A stretch of DNA of 64,000 nucleotides, taken from NCBI GenBank assembly GCA_035534855.1, contig DATLRD010000083.1:1-64000 (forward strand), written 5' to 3'. The DNA comes from DATARH01 sp035534855 (GTDB taxonomy: Bacteria > Pseudomonadota > Alphaproteobacteria > ATCC43930 > CGMCC-115725). The notes under the pieces are model-generated. The model was not told where the DNA came from. It worked only from the letters and a program-made list of their open reading frames with translations, and did not search any database. Below, one piece after another: positions 42,977 to 51,041 of the stretch (position 1 is its first letter; every line of letters starts with the position of its first letter). The position numbers were made by a program, and so were the translations under genes.

Positions 42977-44308
42977 TCATTTTCCGGCAAGCCGCGCCAA
43001 CAGGTTTTCGACCGAGCAATCCGTCCGCTCGCCGGAACGCCGGTGCTTGACCTCGACGGTGCCGGCGGCAACCCCGCGCGGGCCGATGATGACCTGCTCG
43101 GGCAGGCCGATCAGGTCCATCGCGGCGAATTTGGCACCCGTCGACTCGTCGCGGTCGTCGTACAGCACTGAAACGCCGGCGGTGCGCAGCCGGTCGTAGA
43201 GCGCGTCGGCGGCGGCGCGGCACTTGGCGTCGGAGGCCCGCAGGTTGATCAGCCCGACACGGAACGGCGCGACGCTCTCCGGCCAGATGATACCGTTGTC
43301 GTCATGGTTGGCCTCGATCAGCGCGCCGACCAGCCGCGACACGCCGATGCCGTAGGAGCCCATCTCGAGCGGCACCTCCTCACCGTTCGGCCCGGCCACG
43401 ACCGCGCCCATCGGCTTCGAGTATTTGGTGCCGAAATAGAATGTCTGCCCGACCTCGATGCCCCGTGCGGTCACGAGCTTGTCGGCCGGCACCGGGCATT
43501 TCGCGGGGTCGTGAATGTCGCTGGTCGCGGCGTAAAGGCTGGTGAAGTGAGCGACCGCGGTCCCCAGGGCGTCGCGGCCTTCCTCCCGGTCCCAGCTGTC
43601 GTCGAACTTTTCCCAATCCATCTCCAGGTAGTCCGGATGGACGAAAACCTCGCTCTCGCCGGTCTCGGCCAGCACCTGGAATTCGTGGGAAAGGTCGCCG
43701 CCGATCGGCCCGGTCTCGGCGCGCATCGGGATCGCCTTCAGCCCCATCCGGGCGAATGTCCGCAGATAGGCGACAAACATCTTGTTGTAGGCGTGGCGCG
43801 CGCCGGCCTGGTCGAGGTCGAAGCTGTAGGCGTCCTTCATCAGGAACTCTCGCCCGCGCATCACGCCGAACCGCGGCCGCACCTCGTCGCGGAATTTCCA
43901 CTGGATGTGGTAGAGGTTCTTCGGCAGATCGCGATAGCTCTTGATCGCGTCGCGGAAGATCGTGGTGACCTGCTCCTCGTTGGTCGGGCCGTAGAGCATC
44001 TCGCGGTCGTGCCGGTCGGTGATGCGCAGCATCTCCTTGCCGTAATCGTCGTAGCGCCCGCTCTCGCGCCACAGGTCGGCCGGCTGGATCGTCGGCATCA
44101 ATATTTCCTGCGCGCCGGCGCGGTCCTGTTCTTCACGCACGATCTGCTCGACCCGCTTCAACACGCGCAGTCCCAGCGGCAGCCAGGAATAGATGCCGGC
44201 CGAAGACTGCCGGATCATCCCGGCGCGCAGCATCAGCCGGTGCGAGGCGATCTGCGCCTCGCTCGGGTTTTCGCGGATCAGCGGCAGGAAATACTGGCTC
44301 AGGCGCAT
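42977..44308 (-). CDS. proS: Prolyl-tRNA synthetase (short type without editing insertion)
   Basis: Class II aminoacyl-tRNA synthetase for proline. The product is 443 aa. N-terminal MRLSQYFLPLIRENPSEAQI, motif 2 region YHIQWKFRDEVRPRFGVMR, motif 3 EMGSYGIGVSRLVGALIE and a C-terminal anticodon-binding domain. It lacks the roughly 180-residue INS editing domain found between motifs 2 and 3 in longer bacterial enzymes, as is normal for alphaproteobacteria, where a separate YbaK/ProX protein may edit mischarged tRNA. Confidence 0.96.
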   Translation of the reverse strand: MRLSQYFLPLIRENPSEAQIASHRLMLRAGMIRQSSAGIYSWLPLGLRVLKRVEQIVREEQDRAGAQEILMPTIQPADLWRESGRYDDYGKEMLRITDRHDREMLYGPTNEEQVTTIFRDAIKSYRDLPKNLYHIQWKFRDEVRPRFGVMRGREFLMKDAYSFDLDQAGARHAYNKMFVAYLRTFARMGLKAIPMRAETGPIGGDLSHEFQVLAETGESEVFVHPDYLEMDWEKFDDSWDREEGRDALGTAVAHFTSLYAATSDIHDPAKCPVPADKLVTARGIEVGQTFYFGTKYSKPMGAVVAGPNGEEVPLEMGSYGIGVSRLVGALIEANHDDNGIIWPESVAPFRVGLINLRASDAKCRAAADALYDRLRTAGVSVLYDDRDESTGAKFAAMDLIGLPEQVIIGPRGVAAGTVEVKHRRSGERTDCSVENLLARLAGK

Positions 44309-44339
44309 CGGCGTTTTTTCCGGTCGGCGGGCGCGCACT

Positions 44340-44576
44340 CTAGGCGCGGTTGACCAGCCCGTAAACGCTGATTGCCGACCAGCAGACCTCGATCACCACC
44401 GACGGCAGGTTCCACTCGGCGTAGAGCGAAACCATGATCAAGAGCGAGCCCGCCAGGTTGGCCGCCGGAAACCGCCAATCCTCGGAGCGCAGCCAGCGCC
44501 GCTGGTTGGCGAAGTAGGCGGCGAGGATGATCGCCACCCCGATCAGGCCAACCGCCCGAAACACGCCCAGTTGCAT
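44340..44576 (-). CDS. Small membrane protein (CBU_0592-like)
   Basis: A 78-aa protein with about three hydrophobic segments (VFRAVGLIGVAIILAAYFA; FPAANLAGSLLIMVSLY; WNLPSVVIEVCWSAISVYGLV). The pattern resembles the small CBU_0592-type membrane family of unknown function. Start ATG at 44576 preferred over the longer frame. It lies 31 nt before proS on the same strand, so it is likely co-transcribed. Confidence 0.7.
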   Translation of the reverse strand: MQLGVFRAVGLIGVAIILAAYFANQRRWLRSEDWRFPAANLAGSLLIMVSLYAEWNLPSVVIEVCWSAISVYGLVNRA

Positions 44577-44689
44577 CCTCGTTCCCCACCGGCAGCAACG
44601 CCGCCGCAGCGCGGCCACGCCACTGGCCTACCGTTTCACCGAAGCGCGCCGGCTGCTGTTCACCCTGGCGTTGATCTTTATCGTTAATT

Positions 44690-44880
44690 TTGCGTGGTTT
44701 TGAGAGAATCCACGTGACCTCCGGGTAAGGTGTGCGTAAGATCGCCGCAATAGCAAGATTAACGGGCAGAGGCCCGGCCCGAGTTCGGGGAGGCGCGCAA
44801 CCGGCGGAAGGCAATGCCTTCCAGCGGCAGAATAAGCAAGGATAAGGCTGGCAGGGCACTCGCCCTGCCTATTTTTTGGG
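44690..44880 (+). ncRNA. Candidate small RNA or 5' leader ending in an intrinsic terminator
   Basis: The 433-bp gap 44577-45009 has no convincing protein gene. On the plus strand it shows a chain of stems: CGTGG/CCACG (about 44693-44714), CCCGA/TCGGG, GGAAGGC-AAT-GCCTTCC, and finally the strong terminator at 44850-44877. That layout fits a free small RNA or an attenuating leader of the aminotransferase gene at 45010. No known riboswitch family was recognised. The start of the RNA is a guess. Confidence 0.4.
44850..44877 (+). terminator. Rho-independent terminator
   Basis: GGCAGGGC (44850-44857), loop ACTC, GCCCTGCC (44862-44869), then TATTTTTT. A textbook plus-strand terminator standing 130 nt before the aminotransferase start, with no plus-strand protein gene in front of it. 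Confidence 0.85.
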
Positions 44881-45009
44881 CAAAACATTCGGTGACGCGG
44901 CGGGTCGCCGCGCGTTTGTCGCGGCGGTTGCTTTGCTGCGATCGCCTCCTATTTTGAATGGGCCCGGCGGCAGTACGCATCGGGCAGTCCCGAGGCAAGG
45001 GATAGGAAC

Positions 45010-46194
45010 ATGGCGAACACGCACGGTTGGCACTTCTTCATGAACCCGGGGCCGACCAACATCCCCGACCGCGTGCTGCGGGCAATGGACCACGGCACGA
45101 TCGATTTCAACAGCGCCGAGTTCAAAGCGATCGCCGACGAGTGTTTCGCCGGATTGCAGCGCGTCTTCAAGACCACCCAACCGATCCTCGGCTATGCCTC
45201 GACCGGGCATGGCGCGTGGGAGGCGGCGCTGGTCAATCTGTTCTCGCCGGGCGACAAGGTGTTGATCTGCGAGAGCGGCTATTTCTCGGTGAACTGGGGG
45301 CTGCGCGCCGACGCGTTCGGACTCAGCGTCGAGACCCTGCCGAACGAGTGGCGCCGCCCGGTCGACCCGGCCAAGCTCGAAGCCCGGCTGCGCGAAGACC
45401 GCAACCACGAAATCAAGGCAGTGCTGGCGGTCCACAACGAGACCTCGACCGGCGTCGCGCACCCGATCGCGGCGATGCGCAAGGCGATCGACGCCGCCCG
45501 CCACCCGGCGCTGTTCCTGGTCGACACGATCTCGTCACTCGGCTCGTTCGATTTCCGGATGGACGAATGGGGCGTCGACGTCACCGTCGTCGGCTCGCAG
45601 AAGGGGCTGATGCTGCCGACCGGCATGGCCTTTACCGGCGTCAGTGCCAAGGCGATCGCGGCCACCGCCGCGGCCAAGCTGCCGCGGGTCTATTGGGACT
45701 GGCGGCGGCTGCTCGGCCAAATGCCGAACCAGGGCTACTGGAACGGCACCGTGCCGGTACACTTCTTTTTCGGGCTGCGCGAAGCGCTGCTTATGCTGGA
45801 GGAAGAGGGCCTCGACAACGTGTTCGCCCGGCACCACCGGCTCGCCGAGGCGACCCGCCGCGCGGTCCGCGCCTGGCGCCAGAACGACGGACCCGAGATG
45901 TTCGCGGCCGACCCCGCCGCGCAATCCGACACGGTCACCGCGGTGCTGATGCCCGAAGGCTACGACGCCGACAAGCTGCGCCAGATCGCGCTCGATCGTT
46001 TCAACCTGTCGCTCGGCGGCGGGCTCGGCGACCTCAAGGGTAGGGTGTTTCGCATCGGCCATCTCGGCGACCTCAACGAGCCGATGGTGCTGGGCGCGCT
46101 CGCCGCGGTCGAGATGGCGCTCGACCTAACGCACGTACCGCACGGCCGCGGCGGGGCGCAGGCAGCCGCCGACTATCTCGTCAACGAGGCGTGA
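45010..46194 (+). CDS. Class V aminotransferase (alanine/serine-glyoxylate aminotransferase type)
   Basis: PLP enzyme of the AGXT/SgaA subgroup, expected to transaminate glyoxylate with alanine or serine. The product is 394 aa. It opens MNPGPTNIPDRVLRAM, has the cofactor region YASTGHGAWEAAL, the aspartate strand FLVDTISSLGSFDF and the PLP lysine in VVGSQKGLMLPTGMAF, and ends with the C-terminal domain. GGATAGGAAC stands before the ATG. Whether it serves photorespiration-like glyoxylate removal, the serine cycle or another amino donor is not visible from the neighbours. Confidence 0.88.
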   Translation: MANTHGWHFFMNPGPTNIPDRVLRAMDHGTIDFNSAEFKAIADECFAGLQRVFKTTQPILGYASTGHGAWEAALVNLFSPGDKVLICESGYFSVNWGLRADAFGLSVETLPNEWRRPVDPAKLEARLREDRNHEIKAVLAVHNETSTGVAHPIAAMRKAIDAARHPALFLVDTISSLGSFDFRMDEWGVDVTVVGSQKGLMLPTGMAFTGVSAKAIAATAAAKLPRVYWDWRRLLGQMPNQGYWNGTVPVHFFFGLREALLMLEEEGLDNVFARHHRLAEATRRAVRAWRQNDGPEMFAADPAAQSDTVTAVLMPEGYDADKLRQIALDRFNLSLGGGLGDLKGRVFRIGHLGDLNEPMVLGALAAVEMALDLTHVPHGRGGAQAAADYLVNEA

Positions 46195-46250
46195 TTGCCG
46201 GCGCCGGGCGACATGGCTATAACCGCGCCCGCGCCAGGAAAGGTTAAGCG

Positions 46251-46478
46251 ATGAAAGACGGCATCCATCCCGATTACCATGAAATCACGGTCCAGATGAC
46301 CGACGGCACCAGCTACAAGACGCGCTCGACCTATGGCAAGGAAGGCGACACGCTGCGGCTCGACATCGACCCGAAATCGCATCCGGCGTGGACCGGCGGC
46401 CAGCAGCGGCTGCTCGACGTGGGCGGCCAGCTCGCCCGCTTTAACAAGCGTTTCCAGGGGTTTGGCCCGAAGCGCTGA
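46251..46478 (+). CDS. rpmE: 50S ribosomal protein L31
   Basis: A 75-aa L31: MKDGIHPDYHEITVQMTDGT, TRSTYGKEGDTLRLDID, HPAWTGGQQRLLD. It has no CxxC zinc ligands, so it belongs to the zinc-independent form usual in alphaproteobacteria. AGGAAAGG precedes the ATG. A strong hairpin follows the stop by 8 nt. Confidence 0.95.
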   Translation: MKDGIHPDYHEITVQMTDGTSYKTRSTYGKEGDTLRLDIDPKSHPAWTGGQQRLLDVGGQLARFNKRFQGFGPKR

Positions 46479-46486
46479 GCCCGTGC

Positions 46487-46518
46487 GGCAAGGGCGCCGG
46501 CAGGCCGGCGCCCTTGCC
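46487..46518 (+). terminator. Strong hairpin after rpmE
   Basis: GGCAAGGGCGCCGG (46487-46500) and CCGGCGCCCTTGCC (46505-46518) form a perfect 14-bp stem with a 4-nt loop right after the L31 stop. No U-tract follows, but the position and stability suggest transcription termination or 3'-end protection. Confidence 0.65.
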
Positions 46519-46566
46519 ATCGCAGTAGATCACGATCCGCCGCGGCACGGCTTCCTTCGCCGACGG

Positions 46567-46743
46567 TTAGAGACCCGGGAACACCCGGGGCCAGCTCTGC
46601 GCCGACGGAGACACGAGACAGGGCGGCTCGCGCTCGGCGGCGGCGGCGGCGTCGCCCTCGCCGGCAGATGGACGCTGCCGGTCGGTCATCGGCCGGGATG
46701 TCTCGCGGGCGCGGGAATCGCGCGGAAGTGCATCGACAGTCAT
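46567..46743 (-). CDS. Small hypothetical protein
   Basis: A possible 58-aa protein starting MTVDALPRDSRARETSRPM. No family, membrane segment or signal peptide is recognised; it is Arg/Ala/Pro-rich and probably disordered. It is listed because of a strong ribosome site, GGAGG, 8 nt before the ATG, and because it is divergent from hsp20. It could still be chance in GC-rich DNA. Confidence 0.4.
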   Translation of the reverse strand: MTVDALPRDSRARETSRPMTDRQRPSAGEGDAAAAAEREPPCLVSPSAQSWPRVFPGL

Positions 46744-46780
46744 TGCCACGTCCTCCGTTGAGCAACATGGAAAAACGCTA

Positions 46781-46809
46781 ACCGCCGGGCCCGATTGGCG
46801 CCCGGCGGT
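46781..46809. other. 10-bp perfect stem in the hsp20 upstream region
   Basis: ACCGCCGGGC (46781-46790), 9-nt loop, GCCCGGCGGT (46800-46809). On the minus strand the stem is followed shortly by TAGCGTTTTT, so it may act as a terminator of leftward transcription, or as a regulatory dyad between the divergent small gene and hsp20. Confidence 0.4.
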
Positions 46810-46847
46810 GACGATTTGGGATGCGCTGTCGGACCCGTCAAGGCCCC

Positions 46848-46875
46848 CTTGAACGCGGAAACAACCTGCCTACAT
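46848..46875 (+). promoter_or_regulatory. Candidate heat-shock (sigma-32/RpoH) promoter of hsp20
   Basis: CTTGAA (46848-46853), 15 nt, CCTACAT (46869-46875). This resembles RpoH promoters of alphaproteobacteria (CTTGAA and a C-rich -10). A transcript from here would start near 46883, just at the first hairpin of the thermometer-like leader. Confidence 0.6.
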
Positions 46876-46882
46876 CGTGGCT

Positions 46883-46989
46883 TGCACGGTCGCCACGTTC
46901 GGGGCCGTGCAGAAAACTGGCTCCCGGCCCCCAGTCTCTCAGCAGATGGGCGGGCGCCGCATCCATGTTGCTCGATGGAGGATATGGTC
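46883..46989 (+). promoter_or_regulatory. ROSE-like RNA thermometer in the hsp20 leader
   Basis: The leader folds as consecutive hairpins: TGCACGG/CCGTGCA (46883-46889 with 46905-46911), ACTGG/CCAGT (46916-46920 with 46931-46935), and a last hairpin in which TTGCTC (46968-46973) faces the ribosome site GGAGGA (46977-46982). The UUGCU-against-AGGA pairing before the start is the known hallmark of ROSE elements, which hide the ribosome site at low temperature and melt on heating. It stands before an hsp20 gene, the typical host. Confidence 0.75.
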
Positions 46990-47454
46990 ATGGATCGTTT
47001 CGACTTTTCGCCCCTGTTCCGTTCGACGATCGGTTTCGATCGTTTCGCCCGCTTGGTCGACGCCGCCACCCGCGTTGACGGCACCGCGCAGTCCTACCCG
47101 CCCTACAACATCGAAGCGACCGGTGAAGATTCGTACCGCCTGACGATGGCGGTCGCCGGCTTCGCTCAGAGCGAACTCGACATCACCGTGCACGAGAGCA
47201 CGCTGACTGTGTCGGGCAAGGCGCAGGAAAAGGATGTGGACGACCGCTTCCTGCACCGCGGGATCGCCCGGCGCGCGTTCGAACGGCGGTTCAGCCTGGC
47301 CGATTACATCAAGGTCTCGGGCGCCAGCCTCGAAAACGGCCTCCTGCACGTCGACCTCGTCCGCGAGGTACCGGAAGCCGCCAAGCCGCGCCAGATCAAG
47401 ATCGGCAGCGCCGAGCCGACGCGGCCGCAGGTGATCGAGCAGAAAGCGGCCTAA
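46990..47454 (+). CDS. Small heat-shock protein Hsp20 (IbpA type)
   Basis: ATP-independent holdase that keeps denatured proteins soluble. The product is 154 aa from the ATG at 46990, an IbpA-like length. The alpha-crystallin domain runs about 30-135: YPPYNIEATGEDSYRLTMAV, SELDITVHESTLTVSG, the FLHRGIARRAFERRFSLAD loop, and GLLHVDLVREVPE. ATGs at 46975 and 46984 are in frame, but 46990 has the best spacing from GGAGG. The IxI-type tail motif is visible as QIKIG. An RpoH-like promoter and a ROSE-like leader lie upstream. Confidence 0.93.
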   Translation: MDRFDFSPLFRSTIGFDRFARLVDAATRVDGTAQSYPPYNIEATGEDSYRLTMAVAGFAQSELDITVHESTLTVSGKAQEKDVDDRFLHRGIARRAFERRFSLADYIKVSGASLENGLLHVDLVREVPEAAKPRQIKIGSAEPTRPQVIEQKAA

Positions 47455-47476
47455 GCGCCTTTCTGCGGCCCAACGG

Positions 47477-47507
47477 AAACGCCCCCGGGAGACCGGGGGC
47501 GTTTTTC
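47477..47507 (+). terminator. Rho-independent terminator of hsp20
   Basis: CGCCCCCGG (47480-47488), GAGA, CCGGGGGCG (47493-47501), then TTTTTC, with A-T pairs extending the stem. It lies 23 nt after the hsp20 stop and just before the convergent TIR-Sel1 stop, so it may serve both directions. Confidence 0.88.
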
Positions 47508-47520
47508 GTCTGCGCCGCGG

Positions 47521-49617
47521 TCAGTGCGATTTAAGCCAGCTGGCGGCAAACTGGTCGCCGTTGGCGGCGGCCTTCTGCATCCACGTCTTGGCCTGGGCGA
47601 CGTCCTGCGGAACCCCCCAGCCGTTGAAATAGATCAGCCCGATATGGGCCATCGAAAAGGCGTTGCCGGCCGCGGCGCCCTTCTGGAACCAGCGCATCGC
47701 CTCGTCATAGTCGCGCGGCACGCCCTGCCCGGTCTCGTACATGAACCCGATATCGCCGAATGCGGCTGGATAGTTCTGCGCCGCGGCCTGCTGGAAAAAA
47801 CGCATCGCCGCGCCGTAATCCTGCGCGATGCCGCGCCCGTACTGGTACGAGATGCCCAGGTTGGCTTCACCGCCGGGATTGCCGGCGGCAGCCGCCTTCT
47901 GGAACCAGCTCACGGCCTCCTTGAGGTCCGGCGCCACCCCGTGCCCGTTGGCGTAAAGCAGGCCGACATGGTTGGCCCCGTCGCCGTTGCCCTGGTCGGC
48001 GGCGAGCCGGAACCAGTGCATCGCCTCGGCATAATCCTGCTGCACCCCGCGCCCGAACTGGTAATTGATCCCCAGATTGACCTGCGCAACCGAATAGCCC
48101 TGCGAAGCGGCCTTGCGGAACCACTCGGTCGACTGGCCGTAATCCTGCGGCACGCCCTTGCCGGTGGCGTACTGCGTGCCGATACTTGTCTGCGCCATGA
48201 CATTGCCCTGCGCCGCGGATTTCTGGAACCACTGCAGCGCTGTCCCGTAATCCTGCGGCACGCCGCGGCCGAGCTCGTAATCGGTGCCGAGCGAATATTG
48301 CGCCGCGGCCATCCCTTGGTCCGCCGCCTTGCGGAACCACTGCGCCGACTCGGGGTAATCGCGGGTCACCCCCTCGCCGCGCTCGTAGGCGATCCCGAGG
48401 TCGAATTGCGCCGCGGCGTTCCCCTGCTCTGCCGCCTTGCGATACCAGGAGACGGCCTGGACATGATCGACCGGCACGCCGCCCCAGCCGTTCGAGTAGA
48501 ACACCCCGAGATCAGCCTCGGCCTCGGCGCCCCCCCTTTCGGCCGCCTTGCGATACCAGCTCAGCGCCTGGGCCTTATCCTGGGGTACGCCCATGCCGTT
48601 CTGATAGAGCCAGCCGATCGCTCGCATCGCCGCCGCGTCGCCGGCATCCGCCGCCTTGCGGTACCATGACATCGCCTGGCCGTAATCCTCCAAAACGCCC
48701 CAGCCGTTCTGATACAGCTCGCCGACCTGTACCTCGGCCTCGGTGTTGCCCTGGTCGGCAGCCACCTGAAACCACTGCATCGCCTCGGTGTAGTCCTTGC
48801 GCTGGTAGGCCTGCTTACCTTTGGCCAAGGCCTCGGCCGGCGGCGTCCGCGGGTTGACTGCCGTCGGCGCGCCGGTCGGGTTCGGCGTGACTGGGTTAAC
48901 GATCGGCGCCGGCATCGGCATGGGCGGGACCGGCCCGGGATGCGGGATCACGAACCACGCGACAACCACGGCCGCGGCCACCCCGGCCCCGGCCAGCGGG
49001 TAGATCAGCCAGCGCTGCCGGGCCCGCGCCGGCGTTGCGACGGATGCCGCCGGGCTCTTCGGTGTCGTGGCCGGGCCGGCCTCCGCCATCGGCGGCGCCG
49101 GAGGCTCCGCGGCGGCCGGCGGGCGCGGGTGAAACTCCGGCGGTGGTGGGGGTGGCGGCGGCGCGGTCGTGACCCCGGCAGCCGCGACCTCCGCTGCCGC
49201 TACCGCGGGCTGCGGCATGACTCCGGCGACCGTCTCCAGCTGGTGCACCAGGCGCTGGATCGAGCGCTCCCAATCCTCGAACAGGTCGACCCACTGCCGG
49301 GTCGCGAATTCGTAGGCAAAGGCATCGTCGGGGGTCACATCCTCGACCCGCACCGGGATCACGATCAGCCGGCTTTGGCCAGCCAGCACCAGCTCCTTCT
49401 TGATTTCCTCGGAGTTGTTGGAGTTGGCCGAGAACACCAGCACCATGACCTTGGCCGCGCGGATCGCGTGGACAATCGCGACCTGGAAGTTTTCGCCCGG
49501 GTTGATGTCGCGGCTGGAGATCCAGCAGGTCACGCCACGGTTTTCCAGCGCCTCGCAGATCGTCGCCGCGATGCTGCGGTCGCGCGTCGAAAAGCTGATG
49601 AAGACCGGTGCGCTCAT
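47521..49617 (-). CDS. TIR-domain, single-transmembrane, Sel1-repeat protein
   Basis: A 698-aa modular protein. Residues 1-130 form a TIR-like domain: FISFSTRDRSIAATICEAL, then GVTCWISSRDINPGENF, then VLVFSANSNNSEEIKKEL. Glu75 sits where TIR NADases carry the catalytic glutamate. A Pro/Ala-rich linker (about 133-200, with an eight-Pro run) leads to one transmembrane helix (about 205-226), another Pro/Asn/Thr-rich linker, and about eleven Sel1 repeats (about 290-698; pattern A.LG..Y..G.GV.QDY..A..WF.KAA.QG). The predicted topology puts TIR in the cytosol and Sel1 in the periplasm. It lies 57 nt after ureG with no visible terminator. Signalling, effector or defence roles are all possible. Confidence 0.85.
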   Translation of the reverse strand: MSAPVFISFSTRDRSIAATICEALENRGVTCWISSRDINPGENFQVAIVHAIRAAKVMVLVFSANSNNSEEIKKELVLAGQSRLIVIPVRVEDVTPDDAFAYEFATRQWVDLFEDWERSIQRLVHQLETVAGVMPQPAVAAAEVAAAGVTTAPPPPPPPPEFHPRPPAAAEPPAPPMAEAGPATTPKSPAASVATPARARQRWLIYPLAGAGVAAAVVVAWFVIPHPGPVPPMPMPAPIVNPVTPNPTGAPTAVNPRTPPAEALAKGKQAYQRKDYTEAMQWFQVAADQGNTEAEVQVGELYQNGWGVLEDYGQAMSWYRKAADAGDAAAMRAIGWLYQNGMGVPQDKAQALSWYRKAAERGGAEAEADLGVFYSNGWGGVPVDHVQAVSWYRKAAEQGNAAAQFDLGIAYERGEGVTRDYPESAQWFRKAADQGMAAAQYSLGTDYELGRGVPQDYGTALQWFQKSAAQGNVMAQTSIGTQYATGKGVPQDYGQSTEWFRKAASQGYSVAQVNLGINYQFGRGVQQDYAEAMHWFRLAADQGNGDGANHVGLLYANGHGVAPDLKEAVSWFQKAAAAGNPGGEANLGISYQYGRGIAQDYGAAMRFFQQAAAQNYPAAFGDIGFMYETGQGVPRDYDEAMRWFQKGAAAGNAFSMAHIGLIYFNGWGVPQDVAQAKTWMQKAAANGDQFAASWLKSH

Positions 49618-49674
49618 CTCGCATCACGATAAGCGGCGACAGCAGTCTCGCTCAATCGTTTCATTGCGGCCGCA

Positions 49675-50303
<629 letters not shown>

Positions 50304-50307
<4 letters not shown>

Positions 50308-51041
50308 GAGCGGAACAGCCTCGTGTACTGGGTTTCGTGCGCCATCGCGGCGAGATCGGCGGCAAAGGCCGCGGCGCCGAAATCCTCCGGGTCGCGCGCC
50401 AGCGAGGCCGCAGCGGCCGCGCCGACCACCGGCTCAAGCGCCGCCAGGATGCGCTGCCCGTCGGTCTGCCCGACGATGCCGAGCCGCAATCCGGCCGACA
50501 TCAGATTGGCGGCAAAGGCTTGCAGATAAAGGAGCAGCGCGTCATCCAGGGACGCCCCGGCCTGCGCCGCCGCCGCCCCGACCGCGACCGCGTGGCAAAC
50601 GCCCTCACCCGCCTCAGGGCTGCGCCCTTCGGCACCCTCTCCCGCACCGCGGGAGAGGGTGGGGCCCATCGCACCAGCGATGGGAGGGTGAGGGTCGCGC
50701 CACGCCGCATCGACCGTCGCGGCAAACGCTTCGCCCTGCGCCACGGATTCGAGCGCCAGTTCGGCGGTCGCGCGATAGGCGCAGCCGCGGCGGGTGACTG
50801 CCGCGCCCGCCGCTGCATCGCCCGATGCCGCAGCGCGATGGGCGTCGCGCAACAGGTCGGCGTCGAGGCGCCCGCCGCCGTGGCGGAGCATCGCTGCGAT
50901 CCAGGCCTGGAGCGTCGCGCGGTCGTGCACCGTGCCGGCGGCGGCCTCTGCCTCGAGCCCGTGCGAATAGCTGAATGCACCGGTCGGGAACGCCGGCGAC
51001 AGCCAGGCGAACAGGCGATAAAGGCTAGTGCCGGGGGTCAT
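50304..51041 (-). CDS. ureF: Urease accessory protein UreF with an in-frame palindromic insertion
   Basis: All-helical chaperone that bridges UreG and the UreABC-UreD complex. The product is 245 aa. Family signatures: LFAWLSPAFPTGAFSYSHGLE at 11-31 and the late LQAFAANLMSAGLRLGIVGQTDGQR. Residues about 117-147 are encoded by a 93-bp nested palindrome and have no counterpart in ordinary UreF, where the helix ending AAWRDP should lead directly to a block like CHAVAVGAAAA. The insertion is 31 codons and keeps the frame, so the protein may still work. ATG at 51041 overlaps the ureE end. Confidence 0.93.
50602..50694. repeat. 93-bp nested palindromic element inside ureF
   Basis: Outer arms CCCTCACCC (50602-50610) and GGGTGAGGG (50686-50694) are perfect reverse complements. 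Inside are two further perfect hairpins: CCCTCTCCCGC/GCGGGAGAGGG (50635-50645 with 50649-50659, 3-nt loop) and CCCATCGC/GCGATGGG (50665-50672 with 50677-50684, 4-nt loop). Length 93 = 31 codons. The sequence resembles dispersed intergenic palindromes of proteobacteria (CCCTCTCCC...GGGAGAGGG type). Here it sits in coding sequence, in the manner of Rickettsia palindromic elements. Confidence 0.85.

Noticed and set aside
44628..44998. Minus-strand open frames in the gap before the aminotransferase
   Set aside because: No recognisable protein, weak starts, and they overlap a strong plus-strand terminator.
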